Source: Halicephalobus mephisto (taxonomy: Eukaryota; Nematoda; Chromadorea; Rhabditida; Panagrolaimidae). From it: a DNA stretch of 64,000 nucleotides. The position numbers and the translations under genes are program-made. Shown in pieces: positions 19,985 to 32,702 of this stretch (its first letter is position 1; every line of letters begins with the position of its first letter). The notes under the pieces were generated by a model. It was not told where the DNA came from. It searched no databases and saw only the letters and a program-made list of their open reading frames with translations. The stretch is from NCBI GenBank assembly GCA_009193035.1, contig SWDT01000007.1, positions 744,001-808,000 of the forward strand. The letters run 5' to 3'.

Positions 19985-20530
19985 CCATTCATGGAAGCAG
20001 AATCGTTTCTCCTGAACGATCGCTCCTTTCTCGCTACGCTTAATGTCGCGACAGGGGCTTTTGATTCACGTGTAAATGAAAAAAAAACAAAATTAGTTTA
20101 TTTTGAAGGAAATGGGATATACAAAAGAATTAATAAATATTACGCAATCCTAAATCCTCCATCAGCCCTCAGGGCGTTTCCCTCCAGGACCACCGTCATT
20201 TTGACTTTCGCTAAAATAAATAAATTCACGATCTAACAATTTTCAAAACGAATTTTTTAAATAATTAAAAACTTGAAAATTTAAATTTCAGAAATTTTTA
20301 TTGGATTTTAGAAAGTTGTAATCATAATATTATTAAAATTAAAAATGAAAATCTTTGCGAAATTGTCCCAACACGAATTTTCGGATTTTTTATAAAATGT
20401 TAGAATTTTTGATTTTTAATATTTTCGAAAATTTTTAAATTTTTCAGAAACAATTGGAAAATGTTCCAAATTTTCAGAATCCTTTGATTTTGAAAATTTT
20501 TAGAAAATCCAAATAAAAAATATTAGAAAA
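19985..20530. other. Repeat-like sequence, no gene
   Basis: Non-repetitive fragments (gaacgatcgctcc, cctcagggcgtttccctcc) then AT-rich sequence. The 81-residue frame here lacks any exon support. Confidence 0.4.
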
Positions 20531-22440
20531 TTTTTTTGGATTGATTGATCAAGGAAAAAATAAGGTTGTCAATGTTCTTTTTTCTTGTGAAAAAAAAATC
20601 TTTGTTTATTGCATTTATTATCAAGAAACGTAATCAATAAATGTAGCATTAAAGATTGATCATTTTGCAAGATTTCAATATTAAATTTAATAATCAAAAA
20701 TATAATTTTTGAAGGATTTTTTTATCAACAAATTCTGTACAAATTCTGCTTTTTATTTAGTATTTGTGAGATCTGTTTAGTTTTTAAAAATTTGAAATCA
20801 TATCGGGACGATTTTACAAAGCAGTTCACATGACTTGGACGATGTATGATTAATCAAGAAACTATGGAAGATTATGAAGTAAATATAGTGCAAAAATAAA
20901 AATTCTATATGCTTTTATAGATATTGCGGAATCATTTGTAAATAATCTTAATCAGGTTTGCTTGATTGTGATCAGTTACAGGTAATTGTGTAACATCTGT
21001 GTGACAGAGTTCATTAATCACGAATTAATCTCGGAATAAACGACTTTTAAAGTAACAGGAAGACAAAAAAGAACAAACTCAACGTGTTAAAATCAGTGCT
21101 TAATATTACAAATAAGAATTATATAGAACAGCACAAAATTTGTAGTTTTCGATTATTATTTCATCTTAGTTCTATCTTGATGTAGATTTTTTTAAGTTTG
21201 GCTTGTGTAACTGACAATGGGATCCTTTTTCTGCTCTTACGTAATGTACCGGTATACTTTGTTCTCCCCCTCAACAATCTTTATCAAGGATACGCTAGAA
21301 TACCAGATATCAGCGTAAAATCCACGTACAGAATCTAGCAAGTCATCTATCAGATTCAACACGTTCTCTTCCACCACTTATCCTGACCTGAGTTAGTTAC
21401 TTGTTTCAGTATAGATTTGCATCTCATAAGTGTAGCCACTAGCACTGTGTAGTTGGAACAGTTTGATACCGTAGCACTTTATCGAACGTTTTCAAAGCAA
21501 TTACAATATTGGATTTACAACATTATATACTCAAGCTTGGACTCCTCTATTGTTCGCTTGCGTTCGCGCATCTCAACCTTTCTGATCATCTTCAGGGAGT
21601 TCTTCCTCTTACTATGATCATCTTCAGGGAGTTCTTCTCTTACTAGGATCATCTTTTTGGTCCTTCTGACCTCGCTTCTTTCTTTGATGAGTGCGTCTTA
21701 GCCGTTTGTAGTCAGATTGCGGCTGGCAAAGCCTGGATTTGCAGTCTTCGGTCGGGGAATCAAACCCAAGTCTCGTAACTTTACTGTCACGTATACCTTC
21801 ATTGTACTACCGAAGCTGATGCCGTAGTAGAACTTCTTATTAGGGATATATTGCCGAAAAATAATATGTTCACGAAAGGGGATGGGGAATTTATCAATAT
21901 ACACATTTTTGCCAAAATCACAAACAGCTTGGTAGTTTCTTTAAAAAATGGAAATTTTACACAACTTGTCCGTTTTATATAATCATTATTCTGAATAAAT
22001 GCAGTCCTCTTCCTAACTGCAACCAAAATCATTCAAAAATAAATAAATGAGTATTGTCTCAAATAGTACAAAACGCAAAGATGATCCTTGTCACGTATGT
22101 GTAAAAACACTATTATAATTACTATTTTCTTGTCTTAATACCGTACACTCTTGTTTCTTATTTTGCTCAATCGACAACTGAAATTGCACACTGATAGGTA
22201 CAGTAAATTCACTTCTCAATGTAGTTTCGGCATTAGTTGGATTAATCTTCTCAATTGTTGCTTTACTGAAAACAGATCCTTTTATCCAAAAACTTAACTG
22301 AAGCGAAACGAAACCTGTTGTTGATTTTCTTCTTTTATGTACTCTTTCATATCATTACAGATGGAACTACTTCGATTTTTAATTTTTTCTTAGTTTACAA
22401 AAAAAAAATTTACATTTGGGGTATTTTGGAAACAACATTT
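20530..22440. other. Gene-free interval, transposon-like patches
   Basis: At 21590-21665 a ~35-bp unit (gatcatcttcagggagttctt) is repeated two to three times. 21240-21560 is less AT-rich and on the minus strand contains a purine run (gttgagggggagaac) resembling a retroelement polypurine tract, but I could not find paired LTRs. No gene seen. Confidence 0.4.
21747..21816 (-). tRNA. Degenerate tRNA-like sequence
   Basis: On the minus strand CTTCGGT and ACCGAAG form a 7-bp acceptor-like stem around TAGTACAATGAAGG (A-box-like) and GGTTTGATTCC (B-box-like). The anticodon arm (CGTGA/TTACG) has an 8-nt loop and the T stem is imperfect, so it is more likely a tRNA pseudogene or SINE head than a working tRNA. 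Confidence 0.45.
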
Positions 22441-22481
22441 TTTACTTAATAATAACAATTAAATAATTTGGACAATGTGCA

Positions 22482-22978
22482 GGAGTACCTGTTCTGTTAT
22501 TTATCACTAGGTAAGTTTGTTAAAACAGAAATATTAAATTTAAGTTCGAAATCAAATATATTGTTCATTCTCGATCGGTTAGTTTTTTCTTCTTTTTATT
22601 TTAGCTTAATTTCTCATCAAATTAACTATTTTTTGTACAGTGATCTTAATCTCTATTGACGTTAAAAAGAAAAATGAGCAGAAAAAAATACAATTTTGAT
22701 TAAAATTAGAGAGAGAATTACATTTAGTGATTTCTAAAAGGAAAATAGTTTTGTTTTTTGAGAAATTCCAAAGTCGGATTTCTCCTTTAAAAATATAAAA
22801 TAATTAGACGTTAATTTTCAGCCCATCAATGGAAGAAGTATTTTGCAGATTCCCAGTCATCATTTCCTGTTGGGAGTTAATCTCAAAAAACTGAAGTAAA
22901 AGTAATGGAAATTTTTCTGCATCAACTACAGTGACTGTTACGATAGCGAGCAAATCATTTAACAAACTGACAATTTGA
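22482..22978 (+). pseudogene. Truncated Srg-superfamily receptor pseudogene
   Basis: Remnant of the penultimate exon (22482-22510; GVPVLLFITS, matching GVMPVLLLTT of the intact gene downstream), a homologous intron from GTAAGT to TTTTCAG (22511-22821), and the last exon (22822-22978). The last exon carries an in-frame TGA at 22892-22894; after it the frame stays open and nearly identical to the intact gene's tail (SASTTVTVTIASKSFNKLTI). Everything upstream, about 250 residues with six membrane segments, is missing. It and its 3' flank are the upstream member of a direct duplication with 24473-26330. Confidence 0.8.
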
Positions 22979-23730
22979 TTTCAAAAGTAGAATGATTCAA
23001 TGAATTGTTTTACAGTATCTATGTTGACTATTGCAAATAAATTGAAAAAGTGATATTACAGTAACGGTTATGAAGAACACATCATCGAATCAGAACATAA
23101 ACATCAAACTAATTTCTTGTTTGATGCTGTCTTGAATCTCAAAGGAATTTCCACAATCAGCTTGGGGATTAATCTCAATACTAATCATAAAGTTTCCCCA
23201 TCTAATTAAATGTAACATTTGACAAAGTAAATATAGTACAATAATGAGCCTCTTAGTGTATGCTTCTGAGAACCTATCTCACATTTCCCCTTAATCTCTC
23301 TTTCATTGGAAATATCACCATTTAGCCAATTTACTTAGTATCTAATCAGTGTTCCTAATGAACCACAATTCTCCTGGGATATAATTGTGTTCAATTGATA
23401 AAAAAAACATGTTGTTCGGTTTTATGACTTTTGATCGTTCTAATAATTATTAAAGCTTTAAAATTTTAGCAAAATGTAAATAATGTTGGAGCGAATATCC
23501 TGATTTACTTTTTTAATAATTATACTATTACAAAAATTAGAAACGAGTACTATTGTATAATTGTTTCGAGACAAATCTGTAGAACTCATCCAAAACTAGA
23601 ATAAACTATGAAATTAGAAATTTTTTGTGATCTTACACGATTTTACAATGAATGTTTTGGAATGTATTTTATTTCAATAAATTTTAAAACTTCTGGATCG
23701 AAGTTACATAAGATACAAAAATTCTATCTA
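22482..23730. repeat. Direct duplication, upstream copy
   Basis: Matches 25243-26330. The stretch 22915-23515 is almost identical to 25640-26240, while the coding exon just before it is diverged. A block of about 120 bp (23515-23637) is absent from the downstream copy, after which similarity resumes (acaatgaatgttttggaatg). Confidence 0.85.
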
Positions 23731-24472
23731 TTTTCACATGTCAATGATATCTTAATGCACTCACAAATATTCAAGAAGTCACAATACCAAAATAGTTTGG
23801 AAAATAAGTTGCTTGTCTTTAAAATCCGAAACTCAAAAATCGTTAAAAATTAATTTTGCTATTTGATAAATCCACTTTTTGAATTTCAAACCTTGGTCCA
23901 GATTGTTGACTGTAAATGTCTGGAAAAAGTTTCAAAAAACCATAAATTGTGTACTGTTATGGTAATTGTGATTTCATGAAATAATGGTAAATACGTTAAA
24001 GTAGGTGAGAAACTTCGATAACTCATGAGAGATCTTAGTCTTCTACTGTACTTATAAATAATGATCATACTTTATTTTTTTCAACGATTAATGATAAAAA
24101 ATGCTTTCATTAGATTGTAAGAGCTACTGGGCGTTGGGTCGACTCACAAGCGAAATAAACTTTCACTTACATTCTAATCTTGTAAGGCTTTTAACGCCTC
24201 AGCTAACTGGGCGGTACTTTGAATTTCATACAGGATCTCAGATAACCTAACGTTCGTCTTTTGCTTCTACATTGTTCAAGCTACTAACTTCATTATTTCG
24301 ATTCTCTTATTTGATTTTAACGAGCAGAAATTCACTCAATTCATCTAATAATTTTGTTGTATTCATTACAGAATAATCTGATAACAAAATTGAATAAAAT
24401 ACCACCGAAGGTTAAACATATAATCATTTACTGGAACTTCTCTGTCAACGATAAAATCTAATTTTACTAGTC

Positions 24473-25706
24473 ATGCAACCTGAGCAAATTGCCCAATTTA
24501 TTGAGAATATCGCGGATAACTTTTACGATATTACTACTTTTCTAGACTTTATCTTCCTTGGTTTATTTGTCATCGTCATTGGCTACGATATGATTCAAAA
24601 GAACTCTCCTATGAAGAGTTCTTTCTTCATGATCACTTTTGTAAACATTACTTGCTGCTTTATCTGGATAGTTACATATATACTTTATCGGTATGTCTTT
24701 GCATGGTATATAGATGTAGTCTCAGCCACGAACATTGTCTTCATCATTCTGAATGCCACTCTCTTATTTGATGGACTGCTATCTTCAGTTTCCGCTGTTA
24801 ACCGATTAACAGCATTGGTTTATCCTCTGGCATACAAGAGAATCTGGTCCAACAAATTCACCACTGTAATTCTTCTTGTTTATTTATTTCTCACAATCAC
24901 GTATTCATTGATTCATTATTTTTATTCATTTGATCGCCAGAGTGACAGAATATGTACTACCATTGCATCGATATTGAGTTTGATTTCGTCCGTATTTGGA
25001 CTGATTCTCACAACTATCTGTGTTCTGAAGATAGACACATCTATCAGACAGAATAAACTAAAAATAGAGCTAAAGTTGTTGCTGACTTCGTTTCTACATG
25101 CGGTTTTTCATCTTATTTTGGATGCAAATAACACAATTAACCAACTTCGTATGCTCGATAAAAATATCACAATAAACTTCGGAATTATTGGAAAATCTAT
25201 CTTTTACTTGATGAAAGTTTTTGCGCACTTTGGACTGATGGGAGTGATGCCTGTCTTATTACTGACCACCAAGTAAGTTCTTCAAAACCAAAATAGCAAC
25301 TTGGAAATAAAATACAGTTTTCATTCAAGACTAAGCAAAGGTTTTTCATTCATTTTCGCACTAGCTTAATTTTTCGTAAGCTTAAATTGCTTTTATTTTT
25401 TATAAAAGTGCTTATCTCAGCTTGTATTGATATTAAAAAGAGAAAAATAATGCAATTTTATCAGAATTAAAGTCAGAAAATACGTTCAGTAATTACTAAG
25501 TAAAGATTCCCCTTTTAAAAAATAAAATAATTAAATTTATTAATTTCAGTTCCTCGGTGAAAAAAGCATTTTTGAGATTCCCGATCATTGCTTTCTGTCG
25601 AAAGTTGCTCTCGAGAATCTACAAGAAATTTAATCGGAGTATTTCTGCATCAACTACAGTGACTGTTACGATAGCGAGCAAATCATTTAACAAACTGACA
25701 ATCTGA
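24473..25706 (+). CDS. Serpentine chemoreceptor, Srg superfamily (Srv/Srg-like)
   Basis: Exon 1 24473-25272 and exon 2 25550-25706 (phase 2 junction giving Asn) encode 318 residues, normal for nematode chemoreceptors. About seven hydrophobic segments are visible, starting TTFLDFIFLGLFVIVIG (TM1) and FVNITCCFIWIVTYIL (TM2). NRLTALVYPLAYKRIW, at the cytoplasmic end of TM3, is the hallmark of the Srg superfamily. The C-terminal tail is Ser/Thr-rich (SISASTTVTVTIASK). It should be a G-protein-coupled receptor in sensory neurons; the ligand is unknown. An upstream truncated copy (22482-22978) and shared 3' sequence show a local duplication. No operon partner is close. Confidence 0.9.
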
Positions 25707-26330
25707 TTTCAAAAGTAGAATGATTCAATGAATTGTTTTACAGTATCTATGTTGACTATTGCAAATAAATTGAAAAAGTAGTATTACAGTAACGGTTATG
25801 AAGAATGCATCATCGAATCAGAACATAAACATCAAACTAATTTCTTGTTTGATGCTGTCTTGAATCTCAAAGGAATTTCCACAATCAGCTTGGGGATTAA
25901 TCTCAATACTAATCATAAAGTTTCCCCCATCTAATTAAATGTAACATTTGACAAAGTAAATATAGTATAATAATGAGCCTCTTAGTGTATGCTTCTGAGA
26001 ACCTATCTCACATTTTCCCTTAATCTCTTTTTCATTAGAAATATCACCATTTAGCTAATTTACTTAGTATCTAATCAGTGTTCCTAATGAACCACAGTTC
26101 TCCTGGGATATAATTGTGTGTAATTGATAAAAAAACATGTTGTTCGGTTTTATGACTTTTGATCGTTCTAATAATTATTAAGGCTTTAAAATTTCAGCAA
26201 AATGTAAATAATGCTGGAGCGAATATCCTGATTTACTTTTTTACAATGAATGTTTTGGAATGTATTTCATCTCAATAAATCTTAAAACTTCTGGATTGAA
26301 GTTATATCAGATACAAAAGTTCCTCTAAAA
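25243..26330. repeat. Direct duplication, downstream copy
   Basis: Includes the end of exon 1, intron, exon 2 and about 620 bp of 3' sequence of the intact receptor gene; pairs with 22482-23730. Confidence 0.85.
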
Positions 26331-27610
26331 ATCTTAAAAAACTTTGTTATTTCCTTGGAATATAAAATGTTTGAGGTTATTGTCAAGCATGGCAACTATA
26401 TTGATTATTAGATTGTTTCCTCAACAAGAATTTAAATAAATGTGACACAATAGTGTATATTGTTTCCAACCTCTCATGGTTCAGACACGAATTTCGAAAT
26501 ATTAGCGTCAATTCTGAGAATAAATTGTTGGTTTCCATGTGTGATTTATATTTATTAGTAGTAACTTACTTTATACCATAACTTATTTTGGCTACAGGTA
26601 AAAGGATATACAGAAACATCATCCGTGTGTATTGGCTTCGAAGGATTTAGTGATTAGAACAACTTTTAAAAGGTTTCCCGTACATAATTTTTAGGGTTTT
26701 TGCTGCAAACTCCTTTCTGTAAAGGAAGTTTTTGGAGAATTTGGTAACCTTCTTGGAAACTACCTACCAAGAATTATGCAGAAAAGAACTCAACTTTGAG
26801 TAACTTTTTTTGAGTTCAGAAGACAGCGCTAAAAATTCACCTCAAAAAATCATCGTTTTTTTTATTTTGTCTGTTTGTCGTTTGCTTAAAAGCTATTTTT
26901 AAATTCTAAATTTCCATCAGATAATAGGGCTTGAAATGGACAGTAAATCCACATATTTAAATTCGCTCTCAACAGGATTTTATTCTTCGATTTTCATGCA
27001 TTGATAAGTTCCAATAAAAGTCAGGTTTCACAAATTATGGTTTCTAAAGATTTTGAGGTCAATGGTTATTAATTTTCCCTCTTATGAGATACTCAAATTT
27101 GATTATGAGGACCCGGAACTCCATTACTTGTCATTAAATTGAGATATATTCAGAAACCAAAGATTCTGAATTTAGTTTTTATGAAACTGTATAAAAAACA
27201 CTATTTGAAGTCTATTTGCAATCCAAGCAATAAATTCTGATTTCAGCCAACCACAACATATGTAGAAATGACGATCCTCAGAAATTAATCCTATATGACT
27301 TTTGTCTTAAATCAATCATTATATCAAAACTCAAGATTTTGGAGTCGGATATAATGAAGTTAGTTAAGGACAAAATAACTTTGCCTAATGAATATTCGAT
27401 ATAATTGCAATGGATAACATTTTTATTATCAAGCTGACAACATTTAGCTACTACAAAACAGCATAATCGTTAAAAAGGATATTAAAGTGTTTTTAGTAGC
27501 AATGATGTAATACTATAAAACCGATGAACCTTCACAAATACTTTAACGTTAATGATGGTAGAGTTACCGATGAGAAAATATAAGTATTTTGTCGTGAACA
27601 GTGGTAATAA
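26331..27610. other. Gene-free interval
   Basis: AT-rich unique-looking sequence without open frames of note or recognisable repeats. Confidence 0.5.
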
Positions 27611-27616
27611 TCGATT

Positions 27617-28314
27617 TTAAAGAAGTGAATCTAGTTCGTTAGGTGTAATGACACCGTCGCCATTTTTGTCAACGTCTGTAAACCACTTTGGATGTGAATC
27701 AACAGTGTCGACTGGGAGATTGAAGTAAGCAGCGGCTTCCTTAAATTCAATGATTCCATTTTTATCGGAATCGATTAAGTTGAATCGCTCTTTAGCTTTC
27801 AGAACTTCCGTATCATGGGAACCAGCGGTCAATGGTGCATCCGGTTTCTTTAGAGCTAAAACATATTTAATATAACATACAAGAAGTATTATATGTAACT
27901 TTTGTACTTTTTACAGAACTCTGGCACAGGAGAAAATGACTTAATTTTTTACACAAAGTATATATAATGGGTAATTGAACCTTTAAAGTCCGAAAGTGAA
28001 GTTAGGAGTGGGGGTTAGCTTTCAGAATTTACAAACCCAATTTCTCCATCTTACAAATTTTTTCTTCAAATTCAAAACCGTTAAATTTTTTGTGCTCGAG
28101 CTTTACATAAAATTCATTTTAAATACTTACAGAAAGTTGGACAGTTAGGAATGCATGAGTCAAGGCATTGACAGCAGAAAATGTTACATGAACCATAACT
28201 GCAGCATCCAGCAAGATTTTTCTTATTATTGTCACGGAAAGCTGGATCACAGCATAAGGAGTGCACTTCGCTAATGACGAGAAGTGCCATGACACAAATA
28301 AGTAAAGTCTTCAT
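27617..28314 (-). CDS. Secreted Cys-rich protein fused to an EF-hand pair
   Basis: Exon 1 28314-28131 and exon 2 27855-27617 join in phase 1 (TTTCT|GTAAGT ... TTTTAG|CTCTA) to 140 residues. The ATG follows TTTCAGCCAAT, a good trans-splice context. Residues 1-19 (MKTLLICVMALLVISEVHS) are a signal peptide. Residues 20-61 contain ten cysteines with CC pairs (LCCDP, AGCCSYGSC, FCCQCLDSC), suggesting a compact disulphide-rich domain. Residues about 75-140 hold two EF-hands with canonical 12-residue loops DSDKNGIIEFKE and DKNGDGVITPNE, all ligand positions filled, so calcium binding is expected. Location outside the cell or in the secretory pathway follows from the signal peptide. I do not recognise a named family with this order. 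Other exons are not needed. Confidence 0.88.
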
Positions 28315-28674
28315 ATTGGCTGAAATAATAAAATTATAATTATAAAACTATATCAAGTGCGGTTGAAAAGTTTCCTTAATTATTTAAATAAATAAGATTA
28401 GAATTGATATTATATAAGCAAGATTTACTCAAAACGTTATGTGATAAGATTTCAAACTAGATGACTTTATAAACAAATTTCAAATATTCTCGTCTTAATA
28501 TGATACCACTTCGAAAAAAGTCAATATTAGATGGTTTTTTAATACCTACATATGATATTAATTACTAACGATAGATAGAAATTATTCAAACAAGATTTAT
28601 TTCCATCAATTGGAAAGTTTTCTGGTAAATTAAAATTTTTAGAAGAAAAAATATAACAAAGAAATCAACATGAA

Positions 28675-30123
28675 TACACTCTATTGTAGCTTTTCATATG
28701 TGATTTGAGTATTCAGATGAGTGGTTATTATAATATGATAAAGCATAATTAGTTATTAACAAAAGAAAGCATAAAGATTTTCTTCTTAAAAGCGCGAGGA
28801 ATCTTAAAAATTTCGAAATTTGGCGCAAATCATTGTGCCATAGATATATTTTATTATCCTGTTTTCTGTGTATCCTTTATTTTTTCTGTCTATTATTGCT
28901 ATTATATTGTGCCTCGTGGTAAGTAGTTTACTAAATACAAAAAAATATATATTAAAGGCTCTCGAGAAGCCAGAAAACGGTATGGACCAATTGCTACAAA
29001 CTTGATCGTATAGAATCTGGAGTTAGGCTACTGTTTTGTCATAAAAGGCATAAAAAGATGTCTGAACGTTCACAAAAGTTGGATTTGAGAGATTAACAAT
29101 GAATTCAGACGAACGTTTCCAATTCTATGAAATCTACGAGGAATATCCGAAACGAATGTGAGGTTAACATATCTGTTAATAAAATCATTGTCAAAGCCTC
29201 TGACCTCAAACTGTCAAAATTGAAAAAGGCTCCAAGAATCCTGTGTGTCTATCAGAAAAATAGACTTGAATTTGGAAGAATTCATAGGAACAGAGGTTGG
29301 AAAAATGTAATACCTGAACGCAATGGAATGCCTGTTTCTTAGATCATATTTTCTGATGAAAAGAAGTTCAATATCGATGGCCTTGATAAATACAAATACT
29401 ATTTACATAGTTTGAGGGAGAAATCGCAATATTTCTTTAAAAGGAACTTTGGTGGTGGTTCTATTATTATATGGGAGACACTCTCATTTTAGAAGAGCCA
29501 GATTGGCATTTATTACATCTAAGATAGAAATCGAAGATTATCATGTTCTTAAGGAGCATCTTTTACTATTTATAAAGAAACAGACGGTAACGACTTATTT
29601 TTTGACAAGATAATGTGAAATTTTACATTAGTGATGACATCATGAAATGGTTCAATGAAAAGTAAGTTTCTCTTCTATCTTAGTTTCTACGTTCTTCTGA
29701 TTTGAATCTGATAGAGAATCTCTATGGCATCATGGTACATCATCTATTTCAGAATGGGCATCAATATAACGACTCGTATGAGTTGGGAAAGGTTATCATG
29801 GAGCGATAGAAAGTTATGCCTCAAGAGACAATAGGAAATATAGTCAATTCATTTAACGTCAGATTATTTGAGATGTTTACGAAAAAAGATGTAAAACCCA
29901 TTATTAATTGCTCTATTTTGGTTTGTAAATTAAAAGAAAGTGACAATAGAATACATTTGTCGTAGTGATTTGCGTCAAATTTCAAAATTTTTAAGATTTC
30001 TCGCGCTTTTACAAAGGAAAATTTCTATGCTTTCTTTTGTTAATAACTAATTATGCTTTATCATATTATAATAACTGCTCATCTGAATACTCAAATCATA
30101 TGAAAAGCTACGATAGAATATAT
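28675..30123 (+). mobile_element. Degenerate Tc3-like (Tc1/mariner) transposon
   Basis: Inverted ends of about 170 bp: 28675-28845 and 29950-30123 are reverse complements (attgtagcttttcatatg; aagcataattagttattaac; aaaagcgcgag) with some mismatches, bounded by TA. Between them the translated remains of a DDE transposase occur in order across shifts and stops: KKAPR and KNRLEFGRIHR (about 29220-29290), IFSDEKKFNIDG (29346-29381), FKRNFGGGSIIIW (about 29438-29475), a DNVKFYIS block (about 29608-29640), and SSDLNLIENLYGIM (about 29697-29737). Matches are to the Tc3 branch. It is inactive: frames are broken repeatedly. Confidence 0.85.
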
Positions 30124-32160
30124 TTATATCGAAGTTTTTATAATGCTTTGTTTAAAAAGATCTGAAATCGAAAGTCGAAAAGACAAATAACAAATCTTTT
30201 TTATTTCCGGTTGAAATTCTGATTGTATAATTATGTCCAATATGATTATATGGTTAAAATCTGAATAACAAATGAAAAATTTGCCATTTGTCCTCCGAAA
30301 TCTTGATCTCTCTCAAGTTTCTCGAAAAAACTCATTATAGAACAAAAATTTACTTGAAAAGTACTAAGCATATAGACGTTTAGTAACCTGTCCTTTTGAA
30401 ATGAGTTATATATTATTGTTAAGCTTTTAAATGAGCAGTAAGAATCTATATTCCATTTTTTCAAAACACTTTCCTGGAACGAGATAATTTGAAAAATCTC
30501 TAAATTCAGAATTTCGTGTTCTCGTATTTGTAATAATTTTGTCGAAAAATTAATTAAACAATCGTGTTCGGCACAAAAAATGTACTTATTTACAGGGAAA
30601 AATTATTGAAATTAATCACCAAACGTTAAAAAAAAGTGGGAAGATACTTTTGCGCGTTCTCAAAGTACATGAACTTTTACATATTTATTTAATTTTCTCG
30701 TTTCAGAAGTATGTTCCACAAAAATAGAATACAGATTCTTAACCGATAGTTTGGAAGTTTCAAAATACTAGATTACTTTAAAAGATTATATTTTCTAAAG
30801 CTTATTCTCTTATAGGAGATTATGATTGATATAAGAACGCAGAAAGTCAAAGGTAGCATTATTTCTAGTTTTGAAATTGAGAGCATTGATATACAATAAT
30901 AGTATCTGATTCTGAGACAAAAACATCATATAACTTTGTTCGCAGTATCAGAAACAAATCAGAAATAGGAAACTTATTCTAAAAATTAATTGAAAAGTTA
31001 ACTTCATAAAGAAATAAAGGAAGACAAACACTGTCATTACTAACAGAAAAGGAACATCACAGAAGTGAAAACAAAAGAAAAATCTCAGAGAAGAGACATT
31101 CCTGTCTGTTTTTTACAGTACTCGAAGGAAAGTTAGTTAACTGATTGATGGCTATAATGATTCCAAAACCGTTGATTGACCTTTTAAAGATGTTGAATAG
31201 TTGGGCGGTGCTTTGAGCTTGTATTAATGATCAGCCGCATTAAGATACTACTGTATCTATAAAGTTGGAGAAGGTTTATCAACACAATGATTTATTTTGA
31301 GAGATCACCTATGCAATTTGGTTTGTCCTTGATAACAATAAAAAACGCTTACTCGTAGAGCTGCTTTCGAAGTTAACGAGAATAATCAGCTGCAAAAAAC
31401 TCAGTTTCTTCTTTTCAATACCTTTGTAAAACAGTACCAATTAGAAAGATCTCAGGAGTTACAAGTAATAGAAAATCAAAATTAAGGGATGAACAAAGCA
31501 AGCATAGACAAGTTTTTGAAATTTATTCATAAATATTCAAAAATATTCAAAATAAATATTAATGGGTTTTTTGGAAATTTTACAGCAATATTCAATTTAT
31601 AACATTGATAAAGGTTTATTTGTGTCTAGAAATATTTACACAGGTGTTACACAATCACATGTAACTGAGCACGATGAAACGTGCTCGATTATGTTCATTT
31701 TTCTATATAGGAACTGAAAAATGAAAAGTTACGATCTTATGCCTATTTTAGGTTTCATACGTTTAGTGAATATAATCGATCACTCTCAATCACAAGTGAT
31801 TGTACAATATCTGTGTAGATAATCAAATAAAAATTAAATTTTAAAAATTTAAATTTTTTCAAATTGGTATTCACACGGGTACATTTACTTTATAAAAATT
31901 TAGACTTCTATCAACTTTCAAAATAAATCTCCCATTAATTATCCATATTCTTCTAATTTTTACTGCATAAGCTATTGATTGGTTATATAAGCATGATTAA
32001 TATTTCAAATTCTCAAAAGTGTTTTTGTGTAAGTTTTGTTAAATTTAATATTTGAATTGTTTTTTATTTATTTAAATATAAATTTTTCAGTTTTTCTTCA
32101 CAAAAGAGATTCCTTCAGATTACTAACCAATTCTGCAGATCATTCAGAAGAAAGTGATCA
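30124..32160. other. Gene-free interval
   Basis: No supported gene. At 31196-31220 lies the motif agttgggcggtgctttgag, shared in variant form with 24195-24222 and 41233-41262. Confidence 0.45.
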
Positions 32161-32286
32161 CTGAAAATATCAGAGATAGGTTATTCAATGGACTCTTCCG
32201 ATATTCAGGTAAATCTTTTATATCTTTTTTATATATCAAAATCTTTTTCCAACAATAAGAATCCATCATTTTAAATTGCTTCTTAG

Positions 32287-32702
32287 TTAGTTCTTGTCTC
32301 GAAGAACATCCAGGAACTGAAAATATGATTTCAATAATCAGGGAATTGGAATACGATATGGATAACTCAGAAAGATACAGAAAAGCATTTTTGAAAATCC
32401 CATCTTGTGAGATATTATTTCCGAATGCTCTTATGCCAAATAGCTTCTATAACTTCGATAGAACGTCAGAGCGGTTGCAGATATTATTCCGAAAAACGAA
32501 TATCAACTTTTTCAAGAAGACAGACCTAGCCACAAACGAGCCAGACAGGACTCAGGTACGAGTTCTCCTTTCTAATTTGGTTCTTCTCAAGATGATGATG
32601 CTATCCATCCACCAATATGAAAATGAGAAATCGAAGATGCCAATAGATCTCTTTTTCGAACTTCCGGAATCACTCCGATCGCATCTTTATTCTCTTTTGT
32701 GA
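32287..32702 (+). CDS. Possible gene fragment, unknown (weakly nuclear-receptor-like)
   Basis: An open stretch follows the acceptor CTTCTTAG (32286) and ends at TGA 32702. Its frame joins an upstream open segment ending at 32208 (IRDRLFNGLFRYS, donor GTAAAT), but that segment has no ATG in frame and meets a stop before an acceptor, so the start is unresolved; the first in-frame Met here is at 32325. The protein is helical and charged (MISIIRELEYDMDNSERYRK) and ends LPESLRSHLYSLL. The layout loosely recalls the hinge and ligand-binding start of supplementary nuclear receptors, but no DNA-binding domain is visible upstream. It could be a truncated gene. Confidence 0.35.

Noticed and set aside
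21240..21560. Possible LTR-retrotransposon end (purine run next to a less AT-rich segment)
   Set aside because: No matching second LTR, primer site or coding remains found.
23608..23853. 81-residue frame in the 3' flank of the receptor pseudogene
   Set aside because: Not kept open in the duplicate downstream copy.
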